50,238 nucleotides of DNA, taken from IMG/VR virus record IMGVR_UViG_3300048837_000552, positions 1 to 50,238 of that record, one strand, 5' to 3'. Made by a program: the position numbers and the translations under genes. Within the stretch, counting starts at the first letter, position 1. Every line of letters starts with the position of its first letter. Positions 1 through 7,885 of this stretch are shown here, in pieces. The DNA comes from a virus. Below the pieces are notes generated by a model that saw only the letters and a program-made list of their open reading frames with translations, made no database searches and was not told where the DNA came from.

Positions 1-537
1 CGCGGCAACCCGGCCAACCGTGCCGGCGGTTTTCAGGGCGGCGCCCGCTCCCGTTGGGATCAGGGCGACATCCGACAGGAATCCAGCCGGGTCCGTCCTG
101 ACCGTATTCGCGGCGGATTCAACGCTCCCGTAGCGGTCCCTGTAAGCGTCCACGAAGGCGCGGCGCACGTCGGAACCCCTGAAGACCTGCTCCTCTGGCT
201 CGCCTGGCTTGTACGTCCAATCCTTGCCGGTAGCCAGAGCCGCAAACGCATTCGCGGTCTTCACTGGGCTGCTCACCGCCTCCCACATGCCGCTCAACAC
301 GCCACCAACAGACTCTGGAGCGTACCGCACCATATCGCTAAAGGCAGACGTACCGCTGGCGTCAAAGGGCTCGTAGGTGTCGCCATGCTCCTTAGAGTAG
401 AAGTCGAACCACTGTTCCGGGGTCTTGCCTTCCCTCGCCGGAAGACCTTCTGCGGCCTTATAGAGATCGGCTTCCGACATGAACTTCGAGGGATCGTCTT
501 TGCGTCGGAGGTATCGGGTTTTGCTTCCAGCGGACAT
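1..537 (-). CDS. Partial large protein, probably internal virion protein
   Basis: Open frame of 179 codons from an ATG at 537 running off the left edge with no stop, so only the N-terminus is visible. The first 60 residues are charged (begins MSAGSKTRYL). After about residue 145 the chain turns alanine/glycine-rich and hydrophobic. It starts 9 bp after the stop of the glutamine-rich virion protein upstream and continues the same leftward late operon, which suggests another ejected or internal virion protein. No catalytic motif is visible in this part; a lytic transglycosylase domain could lie beyond the edge. Function is inferred from position only. Confidence 0.6.
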   Translation of the reverse strand, partial: MSAGSKTRYLRRKDDPSKFMSEADLYKAAEGLPAREGKTPEQWFDFYSKEHGDTYEPFDASGTSAFSDMVRYAPESVGGVLSGMWEAVSSPVKTANAFAALATGKDWTYKPGEPEEQVFRGSDVRRAFVDAYRDRYGSVESAANTVRTDPAGFLSDVALIPTGAGAALKTAGTVGRVAA

Positions 538-546
538 AGGTCCCTC

Positions 547-2913
547 CTAGAACAACTTGGGCGTGCCTTTTCCGGGCTTCGGCGGCTCACTCTTCCCGCC
601 TGCTGCCGATGGTGACGCGAATGGGTTATCCCCACGGCCCGCGCCGGAAGAGGCGCCGGCAGGCGTCGGGCTCCCGCCGCCGCTACCGTACTTCTCCCTG
701 TAGTGCTCGTACATCTCGCCAGACAGGATGTAATCCGCCCGAAATGGCCGATCCGACACGCGAGATCCCCACTGATCCTCCAGGTGCAGGATGGACGGAC
801 GGACCTCCTGCGCGAACAGGTCCATCGCATCCTTTCTCAGGTCCTCCATCACGCGAATCATGACATTGCGAGTGGCGTCACTCAGGACACGACCGCTGCC
901 ACCGTGCTTGAGAAGCTCCTCGGCCGCTTTCATCTCGGCCTTGATCGACTCAAGCCGACCGCCGGACTCGGCCATGATCTTGCGTTCCGCGTCCCGGATG
1001 CCGGTCTGCGGGTCGATCGAGCGGCCAAACGCAGCAACGAGCAACTGGTCGATCGGGCCATGCACGCCCCTCGCAGAGTATCCCTTCGCTGCTGTCAATG
1101 CGCCGGTCACGATGCCGCCCAAGGCAGTGAAGTGCCGGCCCGCCGGACTGCTGCGAATCCTGTTGCGCTCATCGCTGATCGCCTTGTCCAAGTAGTCCCG
1201 GTCCTTCTTGGGCGCGTTGGCCTCTCGAAGCGCGGCGGCGATCGCCCGGCTCTGCTCTCGCGCATGGCGCCGATCCAGCGCCGACTCCAGATCCTTGGCT
1301 ACCTGTTGCAGTTTGCCCATCGGATCGCTGGAGGACTTCGATGCAAGGCGCACCCGCTCCGTATACGATTTGACGAGATCAGGGTAGCCCTGCGCCATAG
1401 ACTGAACGTGGGCGGTAGTCGCCGCCACCTCGCGGGCCATCTCTTCCGGATCAATGCCCGCCTTCTGGATGGGTGGACGCTGGTTGCCAATGTTGACGAA
1501 CCCGGACGCCTCCGGGGTTCCCTGAATTGGAAGCTCTGTGCCGGCCTCCACGCGCATCGACCTATTCCCCTGCGGGTCCACAACGCCATAGTCCCGCACG
1601 CGAATCCGTTCTCCTGTCTTCTCGTTCCAGAGCGTGTACTCGCGGGTCTGCGCACCAAACACCTTCTGGAGCATTCCGACACGCAACCGCTGGCGTGCAT
1701 CCAGCGGCGCCGCGCCGATCAGCGACTGGTTGGCCCCCTGTAGCGCGGTATCGCCATCGGCCTCCATGGGGAACTGCCTGCCTTGTGGCGTCGGCTGCGG
1801 CCCCGGCTGCATCGGAGACGCTTGAGGCGTTTGAGACACTTGAGGCACTTGGGACACTTGGGACGTTTGAGACGCAACGGCTGGAGGCATGGCCGCCGCC
1901 TGGGGCTGCCCCTGCGCGACCGGTTGGCCCTGTTGAGGATTTGCTTGCGGAGCCTGCCCATGCCAAGGCAGGGGTCCGGTAGCCATCTGCGTCAGCGCCT
2001 GAAGCGGGCCGGCTCCCGGCCCGGCATCCGTCGCCGCGCCGCCGCCCGAAAACTGGTTCGCGGCCAGCATCAAGGAGGATGACTGGCCCTGTGCGTCCGG
2101 CGTCGGACCTTGAGCGGTTGGCCCTTGAGCGACCGGAGCCTGCGCTGTCTGCCCCTGCTGCCCCGGCGCGGCGGGCGGCTGCCCGCCTGGCGAAGCGCCG
2201 GCGCCGATCTCATCGTACAGGCCCATCATCATGGCTTCCTGCGGAGACACGCCTACCGTTTGCAGGAAAACCTTCATCGGCTCGTTCATCGGGACGCCGG
2301 CGCTGGTCAGTAGCTCATAACCCTTACGCGCCGCATCGTGGTTCATGAGCCGATCCTTCAGGATGCGCCCGTTGGGGTCCTTGGACTCGTTGGCCGCCTG
2401 ATTCCACAGCGCCAGCGCTTCCTCCTGGACAGACTGTGTGGTCTTTCCTGTCAGCATCCTCTGGTAGAGGTTGCCGAGGTCTTCATCGCCGAGGGGTTTC
2501 ACTTTGGGGGCGCCCGGACCCAGGAGGTTCCTCGCCGTCTGTGTCACGAAATTGAAAAGGGGGTTGGAGTTCTTTTTGTCTACCGGCTTGGTACTGGCAA
2601 CCTCCCCAACGAGACGCTGCATGATGTCTTGCTGAATAGCCTGCTTCTCTGGCTCGATCAGGCTGGACTGCTCAACCTGCCGGCCCAGCATCTCCAGCGC
2701 CGTGATGTTCCGCGCCCTCTGCTGCTCGGCCTGCTCGCGCTGCGCCTGACGGCTTTCGCTGGCGCCCTTCAGAAAGCTCGTAGCAAACTGCGTGATGGCA
2801 GCGAACGGCCCGCCCCACCCGGCCATCGCCGCCTGGTTGTCGGCGGGGAGTCGGGGCGGCTGCGCCGGCTGCGTGAGTTGATCTGTGAATGGACCTCGCG
2901 GCATGGAACCCAT
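547..2913 (-). CDS. Large Gln/Pro-rich internal virion protein (hypothetical)
   Basis: A 788-residue protein. The ATG at 2913 has a GGGAGG ribosome site 6 nt upstream. An N-terminal helical, charged part (about residues 40-230) is followed by a long low-complexity Gln/Ala/Pro/Gly segment (about 235-385), then a helical C-terminal half and a Gly/Ser/Pro tail. It is the second gene of the operon that starts at the promoter-like site at 3.53 kb. Composition, size and position after the tail genes resemble internal or ejection proteins of short-tailed phages, but no family is recognised. One dispersed palindrome copy (2096) and a 9-bp tandem repeat (about 1810-1870) lie in the low-complexity part. 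Confidence 0.75.
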   Translation of the reverse strand: MGSMPRGPFTDQLTQPAQPPRLPADNQAAMAGWGGPFAAITQFATSFLKGASESRQAQREQAEQQRARNITALEMLGRQVEQSSLIEPEKQAIQQDIMQRLVGEVASTKPVDKKNSNPLFNFVTQTARNLLGPGAPKVKPLGDEDLGNLYQRMLTGKTTQSVQEEALALWNQAANESKDPNGRILKDRLMNHDAARKGYELLTSAGVPMNEPMKVFLQTVGVSPQEAMMMGLYDEIGAGASPGGQPPAAPGQQGQTAQAPVAQGPTAQGPTPDAQGQSSSLMLAANQFSGGGAATDAGPGAGPLQALTQMATGPLPWHGQAPQANPQQGQPVAQGQPQAAAMPPAVASQTSQVSQVPQVSQTPQASPMQPGPQPTPQGRQFPMEADGDTALQGANQSLIGAAPLDARQRLRVGMLQKVFGAQTREYTLWNEKTGERIRVRDYGVVDPQGNRSMRVEAGTELPIQGTPEASGFVNIGNQRPPIQKAGIDPEEMAREVAATTAHVQSMAQGYPDLVKSYTERVRLASKSSSDPMGKLQQVAKDLESALDRRHAREQSRAIAAALREANAPKKDRDYLDKAISDERNRIRSSPAGRHFTALGGIVTGALTAAKGYSARGVHGPIDQLLVAAFGRSIDPQTGIRDAERKIMAESGGRLESIKAEMKAAEELLKHGGSGRVLSDATRNVMIRVMEDLRKDAMDLFAQEVRPSILHLEDQWGSRVSDRPFRADYILSGEMYEHYREKYGSGGGSPTPAGASSGAGRGDNPFASPSAAGGKSEPPKPGKGTPKLF
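1808..1872. repeat. 9-bp tandem repeat in the Gln-rich protein
   Basis: On the plus strand the unit resembles CTTGRGRCR and recurs about six times with small changes. On the coding strand it gives a run of Ser/Thr-Gln-Val/Thr/Ala-Pro/Ser units. It probably expands and contracts by slippage. Confidence 0.6.
2096..2107. repeat. Dispersed palindrome copy, TCCGGCGTCGGA
   Basis: Inside the low-complexity part of the 788-residue virion protein, read as Pro-Thr-Pro-Asp-Ala. Confidence 0.85.
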
Positions 2914-2925
2914 CTCGGAGCCTCC

Positions 2926-3513
2926 CTATACGACGGTCGCGCCGCCCGGCGACTGCGGTTTCTTCATGCCCCCGGCTGCAATCTGCCCACCCAACCCGGC
3001 GGCCTGTCCGATCGCGCCCATCGTCGCCGATTTCCTCGCCGTCGCGTTCTGGATCAACGATTGGTTGCCAGCCACCCCGCCCTCCAGAAACCTGGACCCG
3101 GCGCCGAGTTGTTGCAACCCGAAATTCCCCTGTTCGCCGCCCGCGCCAAATAGAGTCTGCAACCCCTCCAGGAATGTCTTCGTCTGCATGTCGGCAACTT
3201 GGGCATTTGCATCCCTGCCAGTTCGCGCAAGCATGTAATCGCGAACCGGCCCCTCTCGCACCGTGTCGAACACGTTGTTCACCGTTGCCTGCTGCGATCG
3301 CTTCAATTGCGACATCGGGATAGACAACGCCCGGTTATAGGCCGTCTGGTCCCCACTTACGATGTCTTTCGCGAACTGGATGGCTGGGGCCTGAAGCTCG
3401 TCCATACGGCCAAGGCGCTGCTTGGAATGATCCAACTGCTCCTTCGCCATATTCGTTTGCGTTTGAATAAGTTGGCGCTGGTTCTGTTCGGCTTGTTTGT
3501 CGCGTCCGCTCAT
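2926..3513 (-). CDS. Internal virion-type protein (hypothetical)
   Basis: A 195-residue protein starting at ATG 3513, with GGAGG about 10 nt upstream. The N-terminal 50 residues are Gln/Lys-rich and probably coiled coil. The C-terminal 60 residues are Gly/Ala-rich with an amphipathic pattern (AAGLGGQIAAGG). Short Gln-rich proteins with an Ala/Gly tail are common among DNA-ejection proteins of podoviruses. It is the first gene behind the promoter-like site at 3531-3564 and lies 12 bp ahead of the 788-residue protein. The role is inferred; no conserved domain was recognised. Confidence 0.65.
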   Translation of the reverse strand: MSGRDKQAEQNQRQLIQTQTNMAKEQLDHSKQRLGRMDELQAPAIQFAKDIVSGDQTAYNRALSIPMSQLKRSQQATVNNVFDTVREGPVRDYMLARTGRDANAQVADMQTKTFLEGLQTLFGAGGEQGNFGLQQLGAGSRFLEGGVAGNQSLIQNATARKSATMGAIGQAAGLGGQIAAGGMKKPQSPGGATVV

Positions 3514-3530
3514 GAGCTACACGCCTCCAA

Positions 3531-3564
3531 CCTCCGAACTAGCACAAAAACAAGAATTTGTGAA
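3531..3564 (-). promoter_or_regulatory. Late-type promoter-like element, copy 1
   Basis: Minus-strand TAGTTC (3536-3541) followed by CGGAGG. Exactly 17 bp upstream lies TTCACA (3559-3564), one base from TTGACA. The conserved block TTTTTGTGCTAGTTCGGAGG spans 3531-3550. It stands between the stop of the GNAT-like gene and the first internal virion protein. Confidence 0.6.
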
Positions 3565-3576
3565 CCAAATAGGGGT

Positions 3577-4143
3577 CTATGGTTGCCGATTCAGCCAACT
3601 CTCCGCGTCCATCTGGGAGATGTACGCCCCGCACGCCTCGCCGTGCCACGAACAATACCGGGGCACCGGACCAAACACCCGCATCCCCACCCTGCGGATC
3701 ATCGCGACTGCCCCAGGATTCCGCTCGGGAGTGAGGCCGGTGAGGCTGTCCAAGCCAGAGAACTCAAACGCATAGTCCAGCATCCGGCGAACTAACTCCG
3801 CCTTCATGAAAATCATCGGAGCCATCGGAGACCAGAACGAGAACCCCACTTCCGCCTTAGTCAAGCCGGCGAGTCGCTGAATGGAGTTGATGAAGCCCAT
3901 CCCGCACAGCGTCACCGCGTCCGACTCCAGTTGCTTCCGGTAGGCCCCGATGATGACGGACTCCTGCTCCGTCATCCACGACAGGAACCACTTGATGTCC
4001 GGCTCTGCCTGATGAAAAACCTGCCGAATCGAACCATCCGCGATCATGGCGCAGTAGGCCATCGCCAGCATTTCGTCCGTGGGCCTGGGACCCACAAGCC
4101 ACTCTCCAGAATCGTAGCCGATGCTCGTCTTCTTCCACGTCAC
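3577..4143 (-). CDS. GNAT-like acetyltransferase fold protein
   Basis: A 188-residue protein. Its C-terminal half follows the N-acetyltransferase pattern: a strand LDSLTGLTPE, then ERNPGAVAMIRRVGMRVFG, which corresponds to the family's N-x-A-(x)n-lGF acetyl-CoA-proximal helix and following strand. Such proteins occur near podoviral tail and internal virion genes, but their substrate is unknown. The GTG start at 4143 shares bases with the TGA of the dNMP kinase gene (GTGA overlap), so the two are translationally coupled. The N-terminal half carries Cys and Trp residues without a recognised motif. The fold is moderately supported; activity is not shown. Confidence 0.6.
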   Translation of the reverse strand: MTWKKTSIGYDSGEWLVGPRPTDEMLAMAYCAMIADGSIRQVFHQAEPDIKWFLSWMTEQESVIIGAYRKQLESDAVTLCGMGFINSIQRLAGLTKAEVGFSFWSPMAPMIFMKAELVRRMLDYAFEFSGLDSLTGLTPERNPGAVAMIRRVGMRVFGPVPRYCSWHGEACGAYISQMDAESWLNRQP

Positions 4144-4742
4144 GCGAGCACCCCCGTCATCCTCAGCGCCGCTAGCACATTACAGCGAAGCTCCGCGATC
4201 CCCCATCGGTTCTCCAAAACAACTGAAGGGCGAATCAGGTCAACGAATCTCTCGGAAGAGTGCCGATCCGGGTTTGCATCCGACGCCGGACGTGTCACCC
4301 GCCACAGGATTCCGCCCTCGTGCTTGATGCACTCCGACTCATTGACAAAGCGGACATCCGTTACCACCCAAAGCGTAGCCGGCTCCGCCCGAACCGATTC
4401 CAAGAAAGCAATCAGCCAGTAATCCGGATTTTGTACGCGCCGATACTCAGTTCCCCATGTTTGCAGGATTCGCCTGATGCTGTCTCGGTATGGCTGCTTA
4501 AAGAGGTCATCGGGTTGCGCCGCCGGGCCGTTCTGGATCTCCTGCTCCAATCTGGATCGCAGGATCTCCGGGGCGTCCTCCGGGATCGGCTCCTCACCGC
4601 GCAAGACGCGCCCAACCTCATCCCGAAGCGCATCTCCAAAGGCAATTCGCTTACATGGGACAGCCTCTTGGATGAGAGAGAATATGGTGTCTTTCCCGCT
4701 CTGCTTGCGCCCCACGACACCGATGATCCTTGGCTTTTCCAA
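4140..4742 (-). CDS. Deoxynucleoside monophosphate kinase
   Basis: A 200-residue protein with the P-loop GRKQSGKDT at residues 11-19, the signature of the T4 gp1-type dNMP kinase family, and a downstream DVRFVNE segment typical of the family's middle strand. It would phosphorylate dNMPs to dNDPs and feed phage DNA synthesis. I chose a TTG start at 4742 because GGAGG lies 7 nt upstream and the peptide then begins directly before the first strand. A GTG at 4757 would overlap the ribosome site. The spacer reads TGCTAGG, matching the start-proximal motif seen elsewhere in the window. A palindrome copy sits at 4279. Confidence 0.85.
   Translation of the reverse strand: MEKPRIIGVVGRKQSGKDTIFSLIQEAVPCKRIAFGDALRDEVGRVLRGEEPIPEDAPEILRSRLEQEIQNGPAAQPDDLFKQPYRDSIRRILQTWGTEYRRVQNPDYWLIAFLESVRAEPATLWVVTDVRFVNESECIKHEGGILWRVTRPASDANPDRHSSERFVDLIRPSVVLENRWGIAELRCNVLAALRMTGVLA
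4279..4290. repeat. Dispersed palindrome copy, TCCGACGCCGGA
   Basis: Inside the dNMP kinase gene, read on the coding strand as Pro-Ala-Ser-Asp-Ala. Confidence 0.85.
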
Positions 4743-4798
4743 CCTAGCACCTCCCACGCGACTACATTGACATTGTAACCCGAATCGCGTTCAATCGT

Positions 4799-5572
4799 CT
4801 ACTTGTCCGGGTGCATAATCTTCGCCCAATCGAATGCCGGCCCGATATCGAACTTGTCTGAACGGAAGTTCTGGTGTGAGGCGATTCCTTGAAACGACTG
4901 GAAGTAACTGGTAGCCGGATTGTTGATGTCGGCGCTCAATCTGAATCCCTCGCCGGGGATGACGCGGGGGATCGAGAAAGACTCGCACAACTGGCTCACC
5001 AGCGCTCGCCCGCTCTCGTATTGCTGCGGAGTGAAGGTTGCATAATACCGCTCTCCGCGATGCGCCTCTTCCTTGTATTTCGCCAACTCGTCAACCGTGC
5101 AGTACTTGGTGCTAAAGTTCCCAGGCGGCCACCAGAACAACTCATCGCCCTTGCGCCGCAGTGGCCCGACGTTGACGAACTCGATTCCGATGCTGCGCCG
5201 GTCATGTTTGTAGCTTTGGCTCGCCTGCCCCGGAATGCCAAGATGGAAGGCCCAGTGTTTCGGGTCGAACAGCTCATACACCGCGCCGTCCCGGTCAATG
5301 ATGTACGCCGTCGCCACGCGCTGTTCGTCGGACATCCAATGCGAATACGCACCTTCAGCCGAACTGCCCGCCGTGAAGTGCAGCACGACGAGGTCCTTGG
5401 GTGTCACTTCCGGGATATACTGCGACTCTGGAAGCCTGAACCTAGTGCGATTGATGGAGAGAGGTTGCGCCGCAACAGTGGGGACGGCGGGCGCCGGCGC
5501 TACCTCTGCGACTGGCGGGTCGATCTCGTCGGCCCACGCCCTCATCTTTGCGGCCAGATCCTTGGGTGTCAT
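4799..5572 (-). CDS. Endolysin, N-acetylmuramoyl-L-alanine amidase (Amidase_2 type)
   Basis: A 257-residue protein. An N-terminal helix and an Ala/Pro linker (about residues 20-40) precede a type 2 amidase domain (about 50-257). Visible landmarks are LHFTAG with His65, the W-x-x-H element around 107-110, IGIEFVN with Glu131, and the C-terminal SHQNF...KFDIGP..DW with His233 and Asp242, matching the zinc ligands and the family's K-x-D-P-G-p ending. It would cut the amide bond between muramic acid and L-alanine in peptidoglycan. No signal peptide is visible, so it needs a holin. Its ATG overlaps the TGA of the hydrolase gene. Confidence 0.9.
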   Translation of the reverse strand: MTPKDLAAKMRAWADEIDPPVAEVAPAPAVPTVAAQPLSINRTRFRLPESQYIPEVTPKDLVVLHFTAGSSAEGAYSHWMSDEQRVATAYIIDRDGAVYELFDPKHWAFHLGIPGQASQSYKHDRRSIGIEFVNVGPLRRKGDELFWWPPGNFSTKYCTVDELAKYKEEAHRGERYYATFTPQQYESGRALVSQLCESFSIPRVIPGEGFRLSADINNPATSYFQSFQGIASHQNFRSDKFDIGPAFDWAKIMHPDK

Positions 5573-6306
5573 GCTGCGACCGCCTCCCTCCAGAGGTCCT
5601 TATACCGAACACTGCGCTTGTAGTCGCCATGCTTCTGGATGTGTTCAGACAGGTCCCAGAGCTTGACGTGCTGCGGTACAGCGCGGGGATTCCGTGGCCC
5701 TCGCAGTCCGAGGGCGCCATCCCAAAGCGCGAGGCGATACGCCCGCTTCAGAACCGCATCGTTCTGGCTGTATGCCACAAAGACCCGCTCTGCGCGATCA
5801 AGATATTGTCCGTACCCCTTCTTCCGGGTTACGTCAAGGTCGTCGTCCCCTATGGCGGCGGCGGCCAGAATCAGGTCATCCAGATGCAACCCGGCCTTCA
5901 GGGACTCACAGCCAACGCGGCATCCCATACTGTGCCCTTGGTAGGTGAGGCGGGTCTTCTTGTTTTTACGCAACGGAGCCAGGGCGGCAGCAAGACGGCG
6001 GCCTGTCTCTTCGGCCCTCCATCGGGCAGACCAAAACCCCAAGTTCAGTGTGGAACCAGGCCACGTGAGGCCGACAAACGCATCGTAGCAACCGTACAGG
6101 CTGCGTTCGATCTCCGAGTACGCCCCAAACGCATCGTCCACGTTAAAGCCGTGGCCGAGCACGCAGACCGATAAACCCTCCAGCCGGGCCAGCGCCTCCT
6201 CCTCCGGGATCGGCGGTGCCCCAACGTCGAGTTCATGCCATGTCACCGCCTGATCCGGATTGTGCCGCAGTGTACTCGTGCCGTAGCGGGTATTGAGAAC
6301 CAACAT
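5569..6306 (-). CDS. Alpha/beta hydrolase in the lysis cassette
   Basis: A 245-residue protein with the GXSXG nucleophile elbow GHSMG (124-128, Ser126), an earlier GHGFN (51-55, oxyanion-type loop) and a TWPG strand end (81-84). This order resembles DUF900-like esterases. The start at 6306 is supported by GGAGGGG 6 nt upstream and a TGATG overlap with the preceding small membrane gene; an ATG at 6336 is less likely. It sits between the holin candidate and the amidase, so a role in degrading an outer-layer lipid or ester during lysis, as LysB does in mycobacteriophages, is a reasonable inference. The substrate is unknown. Confidence 0.75.
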   Translation of the reverse strand: MLVLNTRYGTSTLRHNPDQAVTWHELDVGAPPIPEEEALARLEGLSVCVLGHGFNVDDAFGAYSEIERSLYGCYDAFVGLTWPGSTLNLGFWSARWRAEETGRRLAAALAPLRKNKKTRLTYQGHSMGCRVGCESLKAGLHLDDLILAAAAIGDDDLDVTRKKGYGQYLDRAERVFVAYSQNDAVLKRAYRLALWDGALGLRGPRNPRAVPQHVKLWDLSEHIQKHGDYKRSVRYKDLWREAVAA

Positions 6307-6641
6307 CACGCCCCTCCGATTTCCCGAATTACCCAAACCTCAAACTTCTTACCCCCCATGCTGAGGATTGCCTTCTCCTTCCAGTCGGGCTTGGCCTTCT
6401 CCTGTATCAGGATCTCTTCAACGATCTGACCGATGACAGAATCCTCAGGCAGCGCCTCAGCCAGACCAGCCGTGGCGAGTTGCGCCAGTATAGGCCGCAG
6501 GCCATCCAAAACCATCTGTTTCTTCGTGGGGCCAGTGCCGGGAGGCAGCATTTCTTCAGCCTCTCGGATACGCGATGGGGCATATCGCGCAACGAGTGCG
6601 CGGATGCCCCAGACGCCAGCGGCGACGGCGATCGAGGCCAC
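6306..6641 (-). CDS. Small membrane-linked protein, holin candidate
   Basis: A 111-residue protein with a GTG start at 6641, preceded by GGGGGGAG. The N-terminal hydrophobic stretch (about residues 3-20, MASIAVAAGVWGIRALVA) could span the membrane once. A charged helix with a GTGPTKKQMVLDGL element follows, recalling LL-H-type phage holins, which carry one N-terminal segment and a Gly-Lys-rich helix. It is coupled by TGATG to the hydrolase and amidase. The hydrophobic segment is short, so an accessory lysis or unrelated role remains possible. Confidence 0.5.
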   Translation of the reverse strand: MASIAVAAGVWGIRALVARYAPSRIREAEEMLPPGTGPTKKQMVLDGLRPILAQLATAGLAEALPEDSVIGQIVEEILIQEKAKPDWKEKAILSMGGKKFEVWVIREIGGA

Positions 6642-6645
6642 GAGG

Positions 6646-7389
6646 CTACTCCCCCCTGCTGACTACCGCCGCGTAGATGGCTTCCAGCATCTCCCGGTCG
6701 GTCATCTCGCTGGCGGGGACGATAATCCATCCCGCGATTGTCTGCCGCAGCCTCTCGTCCTTGTTGAGTGGGCGAACAGGCACCGGAATCGCATCTTTTT
6801 CGTCGCCGGCGTGGACCTCCTCGACCAGGGGCACCCACGCCAGTTCCGCACCGCTGTGTCCCCACATCCCAGGCGAGTTCACTCCGTTGACGTTCCGCAT
6901 CTTCAGGAGAGCGCCGACGTTGTATCGCGCACCCTTCACCTCGATGAGATGCTGCCGGCGCGAATCGCCGCGATAGTCGATGAAGTACGGGCCACCATAA
7001 GTGTTCTCCGTAACCGCATCGGGAGAGAGTTTGAGATCAGCAGCCAGCTTCGCTGCTTCTGCCGCCGAGGAAAGCGTCTCCGGAGGAATAGGCCAAGTCT
7101 GCCCGTCGATGATCGACACCATCACTGCCGCCGTCGGCGGAATGGCATAGGCCGGGTACTCGGTCATGCCCGGCAGGTTTAGGGCCGCAGCCTCACCCTG
7201 CGACATCTTCAGCAACTCGAATCGCCCGTCGCGGAAGACCGTGTATTCCGGCGACGGCGCGGGTTTCGGGTCCATCCACCGCTTGATCGGCTTGCTTGGG
7301 TCAAACGGGGGCGGCTCCTCGCCGAACTTCTGCCTGAATGTCGCACGGGTATACGTCTCGAAAATGTTCAAGTCTCGAATGTTTTTCAT
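6646..7389 (-). CDS. Hypothetical protein, 247 aa
   Basis: Starts at ATG 7389 with AAAGGAAG upstream and stops 4 bp before the holin candidate. The N-terminal part is rich in proline (PPPFDPSKPIKRWMDPKPAPSP). The rest looks globular, with aromatic and Gly clusters around residues 130-175. No membrane segment, signal peptide or catalytic motif is visible. Its place between the tail-fibre and lysis genes suggests a late function, perhaps a fibre chaperone or virion component. I do not recognise the family. Confidence 0.6.
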   Translation of the reverse strand: MKNIRDLNIFETYTRATFRQKFGEEPPPFDPSKPIKRWMDPKPAPSPEYTVFRDGRFELLKMSQGEAAALNLPGMTEYPAYAIPPTAAVMVSIIDGQTWPIPPETLSSAAEAAKLAADLKLSPDAVTENTYGGPYFIDYRGDSRRQHLIEVKGARYNVGALLKMRNVNGVNSPGMWGHSGAELAWVPLVEEVHAGDEKDAIPVPVRPLNKDERLRQTIAGWIIVPASEMTDREMLEAIYAAVVSRGE

Positions 7390-7424
7390 GTGCTTCCTTT
7401 CACTCGTCTACCGCCTGATCCGCG

Positions 7425-7628
7425 CTACGCCGGTTCTGGCGCCGGCACGGTCAGGGTTTTCCCGTCGCTGGAGACGACGGGGTTTCCGGCTATGGGGATG
7501 TTGGCGCCCAGCATGAACCCCGTAATCAAAAGGGTGCGCTGCATCTCCAGGTTCTCTTTCTCCTTTGCGATCCTCTGTAAATGGGCCTGAACTACTTCTG
7601 GCAGTTCAAGCACGGTGTCTTTAGGCAT
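7425..7628 (-). CDS. Hypothetical small protein, 67 aa
   Basis: ATG at 7628 preceded by GGGGAGGAG. The N-terminal half is an amphipathic helix rich in Glu and Gln (about residues 5-28), followed by a hydrophobic Leu-Ile-Gly-Ala stretch and a Pro-rich end. It lies 3 bp after the ribbon-helix-helix gene, in the same transcription unit. Function unknown. Confidence 0.55.
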   Translation of the reverse strand: MPKDTVLELPEVVQAHLQRIAKEKENLEMQRTLLITGFMLGANIPIAGNPVVSSDGKTLTVPAPEPA

Positions 7629-7631
7629 GGC

Positions 7632-7883
7632 TTACTCCTCCCCTTGCGGGTCGCCTTCTGGCGCGTCTTGTTCTTCACCGACAATCACAACTGGCGTCGG
7701 GATGCCGTCCGCTTGAGCCGAGGCAGCGTTGATCGCCGTCTGCATGACGTGCCCAGCGATTCGCTGGCGCAGGCTTGTTGCCACGAACTCGCCTGCTGTT
7801 GTTTCTTGAGATGCCGCCATCTCCTGAAGCGTGGCGTACACCTCCACGGGCAGCATAATTGTAATTGGCCGGACTTTCTGCAT
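7632..7883 (-). CDS. Ribbon-helix-helix-like small protein
   Basis: An 83-residue protein whose first 45 residues fit a ribbon-helix-helix (CopG/Arc-like) pattern: a short strand RPITIMLP, then helix A (EVYATLQEMAAS), a turn, and helix B (TAGEFVATSLRQRI). Such proteins bind DNA as dimers and often act as repressors. The C-terminal 35 residues are acidic and probably flexible. The ATG at 7883 has GGAG 7 nt upstream and follows the tail-fibre stop by 2 bp. A DNA-binding protein in the late operon could shut down other genes; this is an inference. Confidence 0.6.
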   Translation of the reverse strand: MQKVRPITIMLPVEVYATLQEMAASQETTAGEFVATSLRQRIAGHVMQTAINAASAQADGIPTPVVIVGEEQDAPEGDPQGEE

Positions 7884-7885
7884 AC

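Noticed and set aside
703-1743. Plus-strand open frame of 346 codons
   Set aside because: It lies opposite the 788-residue virion protein, has Arg/Leu-rich composition typical of a complementary-strand frame in GC-rich DNA, and no ribosome site.
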